DNA of 64,000 nt. Origin: Halomarina ordinaria. Its GTDB lineage: Archaea; Halobacteriota; Halobacteria; Halobacteriales; Haloarculaceae. The DNA lies in assembly GCF_030553305.1 (NCBI RefSeq), contig NZ_JARRAH010000005.1:43751-107750 (forward strand). The letters are read 5' to 3'. Positions 25,457 through 34,968 of the stretch are shown one piece after another; the stretch's first letter is position 1; every line of letters starts with the position of its first letter. The notes beneath the pieces are model-generated. The model saw nothing but the letters and a program-made list of their open reading frames with translations, searched no databases and was not told where the DNA came from. The position numbers and the translations under genes were made by a program.

Positions 25457-26704
25457 ATGCCAAACGTTAACGTGCCGTTCGCGGACGCCGTGACAATCCA
25501 TGGCACTGTCGAGCCCGGTTTCGAGCCTGTCCGTGAAGTGTTCGCGGAGAATTTTCACGACCGCAACGAATTGGGGGCGGCGGTTGCCGTCTACTCTCGT
25601 GGCGAGCTCGTCGTCGACCTCTGGGGTGGCTACCGGGACACCGACCACGAGCATCCGTGGGAGGCCGACACGATGGTCCTCGTGGCCTCGGGGACGAAGG
25701 GGATGACGGCGGCGGCCATCGCTGTCGCGCTCTCGCGGGGGTTGTTTGCACTCGACGACCGCATCGCCGACCACTGGCCAGCGTTCGCCCAGCACGGGAA
25801 GGGTGAGGTCACGGTCCGACAGTTGCTGAGTCACCAGGCAGGGCTCGCGACGCTCGATGGGCGCCTTTCGCCGGAGCAGATTGCCGACACGGAGTTCCTC
25901 TCGGGCCTGCTCGCGAGCGAGAAACTCGACTGGGTGCCCGGCACCCGCCACGGCTACCATGCGTTCACACTGGGCTGGTACGCAAGCGAACTGCTCCGAC
26001 ACACCGACGGACGGACGCTGGGCCAGTTCTTCACCGAGGAGGTGGCCGAGCCGCTCGGCCTGGAATTCTACATCGGGCTTCCCGAGAAGATTCCAACCGA
26101 CCGCGTGGCGGACCTCGATGCATTTGGGTATCTGGATATGCTCTTGAACCTCCGGACACTGTCGCCGCGGTTCGTCCTGTCGTTCTTCAACCCGTGGTCG
26201 GTGACGAATCGGGCGCTGAATGTGCTCGATACCCGACGTCCGGCCGACCTGAACAGTCCGGCGTTCCGTGCGGTGGAGATTCCCTCGGGCAACGGCATCG
26301 GGACCGCCCGCGCGATGGCACGGCTGTATGGTGAACTCGCGACGGGCGGCGAGGCGCTGGGTCTCGACAAGGACGTGTTCGCGGAATTGACCGCCCCCCC
26401 GTTGCCGCCGTCAGGTGACCGGCGGGACGTCGTCATCGGCATGGAGACGGCGTACGCGATGGGGTATTCGAAACCGTCGCCCGACTTCCGGTTCGGGACT
26501 TCAGATGCCTCGTTCGGTACTCCCGGCGCCGGCGGCTCGTTCGGGTTCGCGGACCCCGACGTGGAACTGGGCTTTGCCTACACACCCAACCGATTGGGCC
26601 TCCACCTGAAGGACGACCCCCGGGAGGTGGCACTCAGGGAAGCCGTCTACGAGTGCATCGAACGCCGGAGTTCGGAGACGGATTCACCTCGTACCCGACT
26701 CTGA
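25457..26704 (+). CDS. Beta-lactamase-fold serine hydrolase (EstB/class C-like)
   Basis: From the ATG at 25457 the protein has 415 residues. The S-x-x-K active site is ASGTKGM near 84-90, with the conserved Tyr later in RHGYHAFTLGWYA. The Gly-rich C-terminal block FGTPGAGGSFGFADPD is the HxG-like strand region of this family. Such proteins are usually esterases or D-aminopeptidases rather than antibiotic resistance enzymes. There is no signal peptide. An ATG at 25430 is an alternative start. The gene is G/C-rich and metabolic in look, in contrast to the plasmid-type DNA on either side. Confidence 0.87.
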   Translation: MPNVNVPFADAVTIHGTVEPGFEPVREVFAENFHDRNELGAAVAVYSRGELVVDLWGGYRDTDHEHPWEADTMVLVASGTKGMTAAAIAVALSRGLFALDDRIADHWPAFAQHGKGEVTVRQLLSHQAGLATLDGRLSPEQIADTEFLSGLLASEKLDWVPGTRHGYHAFTLGWYASELLRHTDGRTLGQFFTEEVAEPLGLEFYIGLPEKIPTDRVADLDAFGYLDMLLNLRTLSPRFVLSFFNPWSVTNRALNVLDTRRPADLNSPAFRAVEIPSGNGIGTARAMARLYGELATGGEALGLDKDVFAELTAPPLPPSGDRRDVVIGMETAYAMGYSKPSPDFRFGTSDASFGTPGAGGSFGFADPDVELGFAYTPNRLGLHLKDDPREVALREAVYECIERRSSETDSPRTRL

Positions 26705-27004
26705 CGTTCTGAATAATTCGATAACGCCGCGAATACAGGTTCCCGGCAGATTGCTGTCGCCTACCTGGCTCTTGCTTTACTCGTGATGGTCGCGGCCGGG
26801 TTGCGAAATATATACTCTGTATCTAACAACACCGGCAAGGTATGCAAGAGTCTTAAGAGCGATTCAGAATGACGCAGTTATAGAGACGTGCCGCGGGTGT
26901 ATCGAGTAGTCCTCGAGTTGAGAACTTTGGCGGGTTTGGACAGGGAACTGAACAGAGCATTCAAACAGATATCGCCGAAGACTAGTATCCTCGACCAGCC
27001 AATT
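26705..27004. other. Intergenic region with dispersed repeats
   Basis: No gene. CTCTGTATCTAACAACACCGG (positions 26815-26835; 24-bp block) recurs at 30363 and 30911, and GACGTGCCGCGGGTGTAT near 26884 recurs at 30434 and 8649. Confidence 0.5.
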
Positions 27005-28075
27005 TCAGTAATACTCGCTTAGTTCCTTCTGCTGATCGACCTCTTCGGTGGCTTGCTCATAACACTCCTCCTGCATCTGTTCGCGCTTCTGCTGCACCTG
27101 ATATTGGCACCACTTCTGTTCGAGCGTTTTCTCGAGACCCCGGCTGTTGGTGTATCGAGAGACAATTTTGAAGTCTGCCGGGCCATCTGGTTCCCTGCGC
27201 AAGAAGTTGATGGTCTGAGCCATCTGGATGATATTCGCGATAATCTCCTCACACACGTCCTCTGAGACGTAGAAGAGGTCCTCGTCGATCGTCGAGTGAA
27301 TCGTCTCCTTGTCGACATAGCAGTGTCCACTGTGCTTGCTTCGAGATGAGATTATCGTCCGAAGCTGCGTGACAGGGTGGGATTCTGGGAAGACATTGAA
27401 TCCGCCCGTGGAGGTGTCTGCCTTCTTCAGCGCACTATTGAGAGAATGGTTCGAGTGTTGGATTCGCAGCCGCGTATCTTCCAGGTCTTCTCCCTCCGGT
27501 AGTTGGTCAGGCAGAATCGAGTTTACAGAGACTCGCTTGCGCATCTGGTGAACGCCCCAGGTGACGACCTCCACACCGGTTTCAATGACCTTCTCTGTGA
27601 TGTCATTCGCATCGCTGGCAAAGGTCGCTAGCACGTACTCAATGTTCCGTGGTTCCTCACCGAGGTAGTGCTCAACGATGTAGTCCCTGTGCTCCTCGAC
27701 GGTTTCCCGCTGTTTCTCGACCTCGTTGACTAGGCTCTTTGCGCCCTTCCCGATGCTCGACTTCGCCTCACCGAAGACCGCTTGTCCTTCGAAATCCCAG
27801 AGCAGAAAGTCGAAGTTCGGGACGCCGAGCTCCTCAAGCGGGTCTGCTCGGAGGAATTTGTAGCCTGCCGGCGGCGCACGGGTCGTGAACGGGAAGACAC
27901 AGAGGTTGAGGAGCTTGCGGTGTTCTTTTTCGTCGCTGATGTTGTCGCGAAGTCGCTCTGTGTATGTCTCTTCGTTAAAATTGCGGTACTTGTCCCGTAT
28001 GCACCCACGATAGTACGACCTGAAATCTGTCGTCCAATGGTCAGGCAGGTCCTCGGGAGGATCGACGTTGACCAT
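27005..28075 (-). CDS. Uncharacterised protein with PD-(D/E)xK-like nuclease motif
   Basis: The 356-residue acidic protein has VPNFDFLLWD followed by AVFGEAKSSIGKG: Asp89 and Glu103-x-Lys105 in the spacing of a PD-(D/E)xK nuclease core. The C-terminal half has no recognised domain and ends in a Glu/Gln-rich helix (about 325-355) that looks like coiled coil. It starts 3 bp after the stop of the 372-residue upstream gene, so the two form an operon. No membrane segment is seen. A nuclease acting on DNA with its partner is the best guess, for example in phage or plasmid defence; the family is not recognised. Confidence 0.65.
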   Translation of the reverse strand: MVNVDPPEDLPDHWTTDFRSYYRGCIRDKYRNFNEETYTERLRDNISDEKEHRKLLNLCVFPFTTRAPPAGYKFLRADPLEELGVPNFDFLLWDFEGQAVFGEAKSSIGKGAKSLVNEVEKQRETVEEHRDYIVEHYLGEEPRNIEYVLATFASDANDITEKVIETGVEVVTWGVHQMRKRVSVNSILPDQLPEGEDLEDTRLRIQHSNHSLNSALKKADTSTGGFNVFPESHPVTQLRTIISSRSKHSGHCYVDKETIHSTIDEDLFYVSEDVCEEIIANIIQMAQTINFLRREPDGPADFKIVSRYTNSRGLEKTLEQKWCQYQVQQKREQMQEECYEQATEEVDQQKELSEYY

Positions 28076-28078
28076 GGC

Positions 28079-29197
28079 TCAGGAAGCAGACGTACTGTAG
28101 GCAGATTCGTCGTCGAACAGTGTGATTTGAGCGCTCTCGTCGATGGTCTCGGTCAGCAGCTGGTAGAAGCGAATCAGTGACGGGAACGCGCAGTTGTGCT
28201 TCGGCACGATGCGCATCGCATCTTCGGTCGCACTGATGTTGAAGAAGGCACTGCGCTGCTCGTCGGTCACGGTGGCCGTAAAGTCCAGTGACCCCGCCTC
28301 CATGCTGACGTCGGTGAATGTGAACGGTGTATCAGACCGGTTGCCGGCGTTCTGCACGAACTCCTCGGCCATGAGTCGGTTGAACGACTTCTGAAATTCG
28401 ATTTGGCCAGCAGTTACTGTTGGAACTTCAAGCTCCAAGTCTCCGGACCGGCGTTTCTCGGTTCGAAAGCGAATCTCCTGACTCACCTCCTGGATGTCCA
28501 GAACGTGGTCGAGGACCTCTTCGATGAGCTCGAACAGGAGGGTGAAGGTCGCGTTGTTGAGGCGAATGAGCGTGAACTTGCCGTTGGTATCGATGCGGAG
28601 GGCGATGTCCTCGTGTTCGTACTGGATTCGGACCGGGACGACGCCGTAGTACTGTCTGAACTCCTTCAGTGTCTGGCGGCCGTCACGGCCCTTGTACTCC
28701 ATCGTTCGATCGTACTCCGGACGAATCTCGGCATCGGCGAGGTCCGGGATGCGCTTGGACTTGAACTCGGTGATGTCGACCTCCTCGTACTTCGAGAGCA
28801 CCATCTCGTTCATCTTTTGGAAGTCCCGGGGGACGATGGGCATCTCAGCCAATTCCTTGCTGGCGTTGACGGAGTTCTCGAGGGTCTGATCGATGGCGTC
28901 CTCGGTCGCGGAGGTGAAGATAATGAGCAGGTCGTCCTCGTAGTACGCTGCGTAGAAGACGGCACGACCGGCCTCCCCCGAACGCGTGGTGAACTCGCGG
29001 GTCAGCTTCGTGATTTCGCCGTAATCCTCCTCCTGATAGCTCTGGCCGAACGACGCTTTCCAGTCGTCGTGCTCGGTGAGATAGAAGTAGGTCTTGATCT
29101 GGTGGAGGTGCTGTCCCTCGAAGAGGTGGGACTCATCGATGTCAAGCAGCGCTTGACAGAAGCCCTCTAAATCGTACACCTCTTGAGGGACGTGCAT
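28079..29197 (-). CDS. Uncharacterised partner of the nuclease-like gene
   Basis: A 372-residue acidic protein with alternating strand and helix character (VPVRIQYEHEDIALRIDTNG; IELEEVLDHVLD-like helices near 215-235). I recognise no domain, motif or membrane helix. It precedes the PD-(D/E)xK-like gene with only 3 bp between them. Two co-expressed orphan genes of this type, in an island with TA and restriction genes, suggest a sensor or recruiter subunit for the nuclease (inference). The ATG at 29197 (MHVPQEVYDLEGF) is a clear start. Confidence 0.6.
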   Translation of the reverse strand: MHVPQEVYDLEGFCQALLDIDESHLFEGQHLHQIKTYFYLTEHDDWKASFGQSYQEEDYGEITKLTREFTTRSGEAGRAVFYAAYYEDDLLIIFTSATEDAIDQTLENSVNASKELAEMPIVPRDFQKMNEMVLSKYEEVDITEFKSKRIPDLADAEIRPEYDRTMEYKGRDGRQTLKEFRQYYGVVPVRIQYEHEDIALRIDTNGKFTLIRLNNATFTLLFELIEEVLDHVLDIQEVSQEIRFRTEKRRSGDLELEVPTVTAGQIEFQKSFNRLMAEEFVQNAGNRSDTPFTFTDVSMEAGSLDFTATVTDEQRSAFFNISATEDAMRIVPKHNCAFPSLIRFYQLLTETIDESAQITLFDDESAYSTSAS

Positions 29198-29429
29198 GTG
29201 TGTTCAGTTGACAACGTGTCTCTGGAGCATCAGTCCTGTTATAACTATCGATGAATGTTACTGGGCCGTCTCACTCTCTAAGTCCTCTTGATTCTCAGTG
29301 ACGCACGAGATTGGAGCCCAAGAGCGGAGTCTGTGCTAGTTCTCTGTAAATCGGCTGCGAGCAGGTAAGACCGGCGAGAACTTCTTCATTCCACAATTGT
29401 TATTTCTCTAATGCACTTTGGCATACACT

Positions 29430-30263
29430 GTGCCTTCACTTGAAGGAATAGAGCTGATTGGTGGTGGTGAGCAGACGACTGTGGAGACACGTGCTGTTAG
29501 GTGTCCGGACTGTGGTGAGCCGACGTTCACCGCGATGGCAGGTCAAGTGACGTGTGATTCATGTGAGACTACATTCTCGGGTGACTCCCACATAGAAGCG
29601 CCGTGTCGGGCAATCATCTGTGATTCCTGTGATGACCCGCTCCCACTCGGACAGGACTATCGATTTGAGATAGCCCAGTGGGATGCTTATCTCTGCGACG
29701 ATTGCATGAAGCTTGTCGCAGTCGATACTGACAGCGGGATTCAACAGCCCGCTATCTTGCTTGAAACTGAATGGGTACTAAACGGTGAATCGCCGGAGGT
29801 AGCTGGTAATCGAGTCAGCGACACGGTCTGGGCGAAACGAGTTGAGACGAGGAGAGAGCAAGCAGCCGTTGACCTGCTCAATCACGAGATACGACGCGAC
29901 GAGTCGGGCTGGCGCGCATACAACGCGGATACGATGTCGGCTCATCTCTGCTTTGATGCTGATCTCTGTCTCGGGTACATCATGTGGCATTGGGAGGGCG
30001 ATACCCCCGAACTCGGCCAACTGTTCATTCTACCAACGGCACAGAGGCAAGGAATCGGATCGGGATTCGTAGAAGCGTGGCGTGAGGACGTAGTACCAGC
30101 GGACCAGCTGTACACGGTTAACAACCCGAACGAGAACATGCTTCGGCTGCTCCGTGGAATTGGAACACTTGAGCTCCGTGCTGATCAGATAGAGTTCACT
30201 GAGTGTCGTATTACGGGCCAAAAGCGCGATATCCCTGAAGAATGGCAGAATCGCGGGCCGTAA
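29430..30263 (+). CDS. GNAT acetyltransferase with N-terminal zinc ribbons
   Basis: From a GTG at 29430 the protein is 277 residues. Two Cys-rich zinc-ribbon-like modules (CPDCGEPTFT with CDSCETTF; CDSCDDPLP with CDDCMKL) are followed by a GNAT domain with LGQLFILPTAQRQGIGSGF, whose Q-R-Q-G-I-G is the acetyl-CoA pyrophosphate loop. GNAT enzymes transfer acetyl groups to amines or protein N-termini; the ribbon may give a protein or nucleic-acid substrate contact. A TATA-like A/T box near 29398 sits about 29 bp before the GTG and supports a leaderless start there; a TTG four codons upstream is less likely. Confidence 0.7.
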   Translation: MPSLEGIELIGGGEQTTVETRAVRCPDCGEPTFTAMAGQVTCDSCETTFSGDSHIEAPCRAIICDSCDDPLPLGQDYRFEIAQWDAYLCDDCMKLVAVDTDSGIQQPAILLETEWVLNGESPEVAGNRVSDTVWAKRVETRREQAAVDLLNHEIRRDESGWRAYNADTMSAHLCFDADLCLGYIMWHWEGDTPELGQLFILPTAQRQGIGSGFVEAWREDVVPADQLYTVNNPNENMLRLLRGIGTLELRADQIEFTECRITGQKRDIPEEWQNRGP

Positions 30264-30499
30264 CTGAGTCGACCATTCTACATTTCACCCCCATGCCTCT
30301 GTGCAGCTGGCTCCGGACGACCACTCACCCCCTCCAGCATCGAGCTTTCCAATAGACTCACGCTCTCTGTCTAACAACACCGGCAATCGACGCGATGGTT
30401 TGTTTCCCGTCGGTCCGCAGTGAAACGGCTGATAGACGCGTGCCGCGAGTCTAACACAGTCCGCAGAAGATATTCGCCGCGAGTTAAACGAAGTGAATT
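30264..30499. other. Intergenic region with dispersed repeats
   Basis: No gene. It carries copies of two repeats found near 26815 and 8646: CTCTGTCTAACAACACCGGC at 30365-30384 and TAGACGCGTGCCGCGAGTCT at 30433-30452, followed by a decayed lipoprotein start. Confidence 0.5.
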
Positions 30500-30610
30500 A
30501 TAAACCGCCGCGCTCTCGACTCCTCGCTCGGTACTCTCGCAGCCTCACTGCTGGTCGACTGTCTCGGGAGCACTGATTCGACCGGTAGTAGATGGTATAT
30601 TGGCGAGTAA
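30500..30610 (+). pseudogene. Decayed lipoprotein signal-peptide fragment
   Basis: Codons 30500-30610 read (I)NRRALDSSLGTLAASLLVDC then LGSTDSTGS and end in TAA. This is a typical haloarchaeal lipoprotein leader (RR, hydrophobic stretch, lipobox Cys), but the initiator position is ATA rather than ATG, Gly before the Cys is Asp, and the mature part is missing. It is probably a dead 5' end. Confidence 0.35.
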
Positions 30611-30639
30611 TTAATACAGCCCATCAAGAATAATGGTAC

Positions 30640-30873
30640 ATGGAAGACCATCGGAGAGGCGGGCTGGTGTTCATTGGGATAGGTACGCTTGCTCTCGGCA
30701 TTACCGTCGTCTGGCCACTCCTGACGACGGGTACCGTCCCAGTATCCGAGACTACACAAACACGGTATGGAGATACTCCAATACTGTTCTCTATTCTGTT
30801 TGGGATTGGTGCAATCATACTGGGCGCGCTATTCTGGAACGATATTCTCTATTCGAAAGTGAGCGACAATTGA
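30640..30873 (+). CDS. Small two-TM membrane protein
   Basis: A 77-residue protein with two hydrophobic segments (GGLVFIGIGTLALGITVVW at about 7-25, and ILFSILFGIGAIILGALF at about 48-65) and short charged ends. No family is recognised. It stands alone between repeats. Its role cannot be inferred. Confidence 0.5.
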   Translation: MEDHRRGGLVFIGIGTLALGITVVWPLLTTGTVPVSETTQTRYGDTPILFSILFGIGAIILGALFWNDILYSKVSDN

Positions 30874-31299
30874 ACAGTGGCAGTCTTCACTCTCAAACGA
30901 TAGACCCACGCTCTGTGTCTACCAATACCGGCAATCGACGAGGGATGGGTGACTGCCATCCCAAGGCGCGTTGCTGAGAGCCGACTCTTTCTGTCAGAGC
31001 GGTGCCGGTCGGCCATCGACCGCTGACTAGTTGTCGAGTAGCACAGTCCGCCGAGCGTGTGATTTATAGAACTCCAAACGCCGAACTTCTGGCTTCCACA
31101 GAGGTTGAGCGTTTGGCGATTTCTACAAACGAACCCGTGGCTCAACTGCTGCTGGATGATGATTATTAGTCGGTGCTCTTACCAATCCAGTCCGTCAACG
31201 CTAGATACCCGCTCAGTGCAGCCGCCACTCGGTAAAATTGCTGGATACTGGCGTTAACCGACGTTACGCGCGGCTCTTCAGGAATGCTACGGGTTGAGG
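30874..31299. other. Intergenic region with repeat debris before the transposase
   Basis: No gene. Contains CTCTGTGTCTACCAATACCGG (30911-30930) as third copy of a dispersed repeat, and GTGTGATTTATAGAACTCCA (31057-31076) plus an inverted relative GTTTGGCGATTTCTACAAAC (31111-31130). A copy of the last element is at 43312. Confidence 0.5.
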
Positions 31300-33159
31300 T
31301 TAGACCATGACCGAGTCCCCCGGATCGAACAGGAACTTCGCGATGAGTTGGACGACCTCCTTCGCTGGCATCGGCGGCGACTCACCGAGATTAACCGATA
31401 CTACGTCCCGCAACACGAAGTTCGCTAACCGCCAGACGTTGTGGAGAATCACTCCAATCACGAAGTACAGGAAGCGAATACGGTAGTCCGTACTCGCCGT
31501 CTGCGGGAGAAAGTGTGCTTTGATGCTCTTGTACTGGTTCTCTATCGTCCACCGTTGGCGGTACTGTCCGACGAGCGCTTGCGCTCTGTCTTCATCCACC
31601 CATCCATTCACGGTGAACATGGAGTACCCATCGTTGTCGTCATCGTCATGTCCCGGCACGTAGATAATGCTGAGCTTGTGCATCCGTCCCCCGTACCACC
31701 CCTCAACGTGCTCGATGCGGGAGTTGTAGACCGTGTTCTCGATGACGTCGACGATGTTCATCGTGTCTTCGTTCGAGTTCTCCGATTTCCCGATCACGTA
31801 CTGAATCGGCGCCTCCCCACCGATATCTGGCTTGTCCTCGTGTCGATGGGCAACGATATCTCTGATGACGTGAACATCGAACTCACGGTCACAGAACAGT
31901 TTGTTAATCTCGACGTGTTGTTCCGCTTGGTCCAGCAACCGCTCTACAACCTCGACACGAGACGTTCGTTCCACGTCAACATCGTCGTCGGCTTTCTCCC
32001 ACCAGCGTTCGTCTCGCACTGGTTCAATGCCGATGACGATTGGTGTATCCGGTCCAACGATGGTGAGTGTCGCGAACTTGTACCCTCGCTCCGTCTTTTT
32101 CTTGTTTGAGTCCTTGACCCCGGAAACCATCTCGGGGTAGTCCGCCTTCGGGTAGACCTCACGGCCGCTCTTGCTGATGACTGGTTCTTCATTCCACTCT
32201 ATTTCGGCCTCATCACGGAACGGTGAAACGTAGAACGGGAACACTGTGATGTCGAGTGCGGCGTGAACTGGTTGTCGAATCCCCTGCCGGTCACGTCCCG
32301 CTATTCCGTCTAGTTGATTTTCGACTCCCCGGTGGAACGCTGGGAGAATCGTATCGCGAATCCGCTTCCACTCTGGGGTTCGCCGCCCGCCCTCGTACTC
32401 GTCTAACGTGGTTTCAGGGTTCGGCGTTGCGACCTTCTTCATTGTCCGATGGTGGGTTGAGCCGTGAGGCGTATCGGTTCGGTAGCTCTCCCTGTCGAAC
32501 ATTCGCTGGGGTGACGTCGTATAGAGGTTTGAAAAGTTCATGAACCCCTGTCGCTCGAAGAACGCTTCCAGTGGATATTTGAAATTCGAGGCCCGGCCTG
32601 CGGAGAACTCGTCGAAACCAAGTTCTGTAGCGAGTTTGACGGCCTCACAAATCTGGTCTTCGCCAATTCCTTCCTCCGGTACCACGTCCTCCGGGTCAAG
32701 TGCGGGGATAGTGGTGTCAATGAAACCGTGTTCTGTACAGCACTCACGGATACGGTGTGCACTTCGTTCGATGACGGTTCGTTCACGTTGAGTGAATCGA
32801 TTACGCCAGAAGTGGCTAATCCCACCTTGGGATGGCGCTCGACAGAGATCAAATCGAATATAGACGAAGGCCGAACCACGAAGACGGTCAGCGGTCTCTT
32901 GTTGCGTGATTTCAAGCGCCTCTTTGTATAGGAACAGCTTGACTATACCCTCAAGAGAGAACGTGGCGTCGTTCGGATTGTCGTAGTTCGAGAATACGTC
33001 GCCCGAGATGTCGAGAGCGGCGATGACCCGAGTAATATGATCATGGATGAGACACAACTCCTCGGTCTGCTTGGCGAGATTTTCAACGATGGAGTCGATG
33101 TCGCTATCTGTGAGAGCGGTCGGCTCCGCCACGTTATCGCCGTCGCCCTCACTGGGCAT
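31300..33159 (-). mobile_element. DDE transposase of an ISH (IS4-superfamily-like) insertion sequence
   Basis: The 619-residue protein has an N-terminal helix-turn-helix-like region and a DDE core: Asp in HAALDITVFPF, Asp in LFCDREFDVHVIRDI and Glu in RWTIENQYKSIKAHF, the last being the YREK-like signature of IS4-superfamily enzymes. It is full length with no stop or frameshift, so it may be active. I could not define terminal inverted repeats with certainty at either side, and the exact IS family is open. Confidence 0.85.
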
Positions 33160-33811
33160 GCGCGTAGCACCTCGCTCCTAGAAGCGATTCTGCCGTTCCA
33201 CTCGGCGTCTGCTTGCGGTCAGCAGTAACGCCAAGGCGTCCGGTTAAAACGAGAGGGTGACAGCAACGGGGATAGGTGACCCATTTAGAACTTGGGGTTT
33301 CTGAGGTTTTGCAAGAATCGGATTGGGTCTGGGCCAGAGTGAAGTGGCCCAGTCCCATGTCAGGGGTTTCTCAACCTCCCAACAGTGGAGCTACGTTGGC
33401 TGTAGTGTACGCGCATTCTCGTTCCGACTTGAACAAACAACCGTTTTAACGCACACACGGCTGCTTTTGAAATCTCGATATATATGCGGCTGCTTAATAG
33501 TTTCCTCTTTGCTCCGCCATTAGTGGTCGGAAGTGCCGGGATTTGCACCCACAATCGTAAAACATTGTATTCAGTAGCCGACGGAATCGTCCCGGTGGTC
33601 TTCCTGTGAACGGCACAGAACGCACTCGAGCGATCCGCGTTCCCGGCCACCATCCAATGCCACCAGACCATGCAGGTCCGAGGGTAGGTGAGCAAAAAGA
33701 CAAGCGGGCCAGATTTCCGGAAACTGCCTGAGCGGGTCGATTAAGGAGGTTAGCGGAAGTAGAAATCTGGGGCTGCCACTTTTGTAGTCACGGCAAGATA
33801 TCGGCTGCAGC
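33160..33811. other. 650-bp region without a supported gene
   Basis: Probably holds the right end of the insertion sequence. A minus-strand frame (33571-33813) includes DLHGLVALDGGRERGSLECV with one CxxC and looks partly coding, but it lacks a start inside the motif region and ends early. I see no confident gene or RNA. Confidence 0.4.
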
Positions 33812-34813
33812 ATGATATCTGATGCCCGCGTGCTCCACCCCGAATTCGTTCCCCGAGACGTTGTCCATCGTGACCGTGAGATTCGAGGGTTGTCACGAGC
33901 GCTCGAACCGATTACTCACAACGAACCGGTGGAAACGGCGTTCCTGTTTGGCCCCTCCGGGGCAGGTAAGACGTGCATCGCTCAGCACACGGTTGAGCGA
34001 CTTCGAGAGACCGTTCTAGACCTCACATACCAGTACGTGAATTGCTGGGAGGACTACACGCGCTACAAAGCACTCTACCGAGTTGTAGAAGGAGTCGCAC
34101 CGTCGTTTGACATGCATCGCCAGTCAACCCCCACAGACGCCCTGATCGAACGTCTCCGCGAGTACGATGGACCGGGGTGTGTCGTCATCCTCGACGAGGC
34201 CGACCAGTTGGAGGACATGGGCGTTCTCTATGATCTCTATCGCACGCGCGGACTCTCGATGATTCTCATTGCCAACCGAGAAGAGGAACTGTTCGCTCAC
34301 CTCGATGAGCGCCTTGCCAGCCGTCTCCGAACGACTGCCCGGATTCGGTTCGACCACTACACTGAAGACGAACTCGTTGCTATCCTTTCGGATAGAGCCC
34401 GGTGGGGGTTCCATGACGGGGCTGTCGAGCAGGAACACCTCGAGGAGATAGCAGACGCCGCTGGTGGTGACGCCCGGACTGCTATCGGTATTCTCCGGAA
34501 CGCTGCCCGTCTTGCCACCCAATCAGGTGTGGATTCGATGACGGCCGAGCATATCGGAGACGCTGTTCCGGAAGCGGAATCGGAAATCGCACAGAAGGAC
34601 ATCGAGAAACTCACCCCGGACCAGCGAGCGCTCTACGACATCATCTGCGAGTATGATGAGATTGCTCCCGGAGACCTCTACCGGGAGTACCGAGAACGGG
34701 TTGAGGAACCAAAGAGCGACCGCATGGTACGAAACTACCTCAGCAAGATGCAACATTACAACTTGATATCTGCTCGTGGGGAGAACCGAGGGCGGACATA
34801 TCGAACTCGTTGA
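33812..34813 (+). CDS. Orc1/Cdc6-like AAA+ ATPase
   Basis: The 333-residue protein has Walker A GPSGAGKT near 47-54, Walker B CVVILDEADQLED near 125-137, the sensor region and a C-terminal winged helix ending NYLSKMQHYNLISARGENRG. It belongs to the short, divergent Orc1/Cdc6-like group found in haloarchaeal plasmids and islands. I see no ORB-like repeat set beside it, so its role may be outside origin firing, for example in plasmid replication control. Downstream is a 145-residue gene on the same strand. Confidence 0.88.
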   Translation: MISDARVLHPEFVPRDVVHRDREIRGLSRALEPITHNEPVETAFLFGPSGAGKTCIAQHTVERLRETVLDLTYQYVNCWEDYTRYKALYRVVEGVAPSFDMHRQSTPTDALIERLREYDGPGCVVILDEADQLEDMGVLYDLYRTRGLSMILIANREEELFAHLDERLASRLRTTARIRFDHYTEDELVAILSDRARWGFHDGAVEQEHLEEIADAAGGDARTAIGILRNAARLATQSGVDSMTAEHIGDAVPEAESEIAQKDIEKLTPDQRALYDIICEYDEIAPGDLYREYRERVEEPKSDRMVRNYLSKMQHYNLISARGENRGRTYRTR

Positions 34814-34968
34814 CCGATTATCGTATAGACTATACGGAGACCCAACACGCTGTTAAAAACGGTCTCCCCAGTCCTCAGTAGTCCCAGATGCAACTCCGGG
34901 TTGAGTCTGAACTCCAAATCGTATAAGTGAGAGGGTCTTCTCTTAATCATCAGTAATCAAACCAGACA

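Noticed and set aside
33530..33620. Minus-strand GGGTGCAAATCCCGGC, like a T-arm of a tRNA
   Set aside because: No matching acceptor stem or anticodon arm could be built upstream.
33571..33813. 80-residue minus-strand frame with one CxxC
   Set aside because: No good start near the coding-like part and only a single Cys pair; not enough support.
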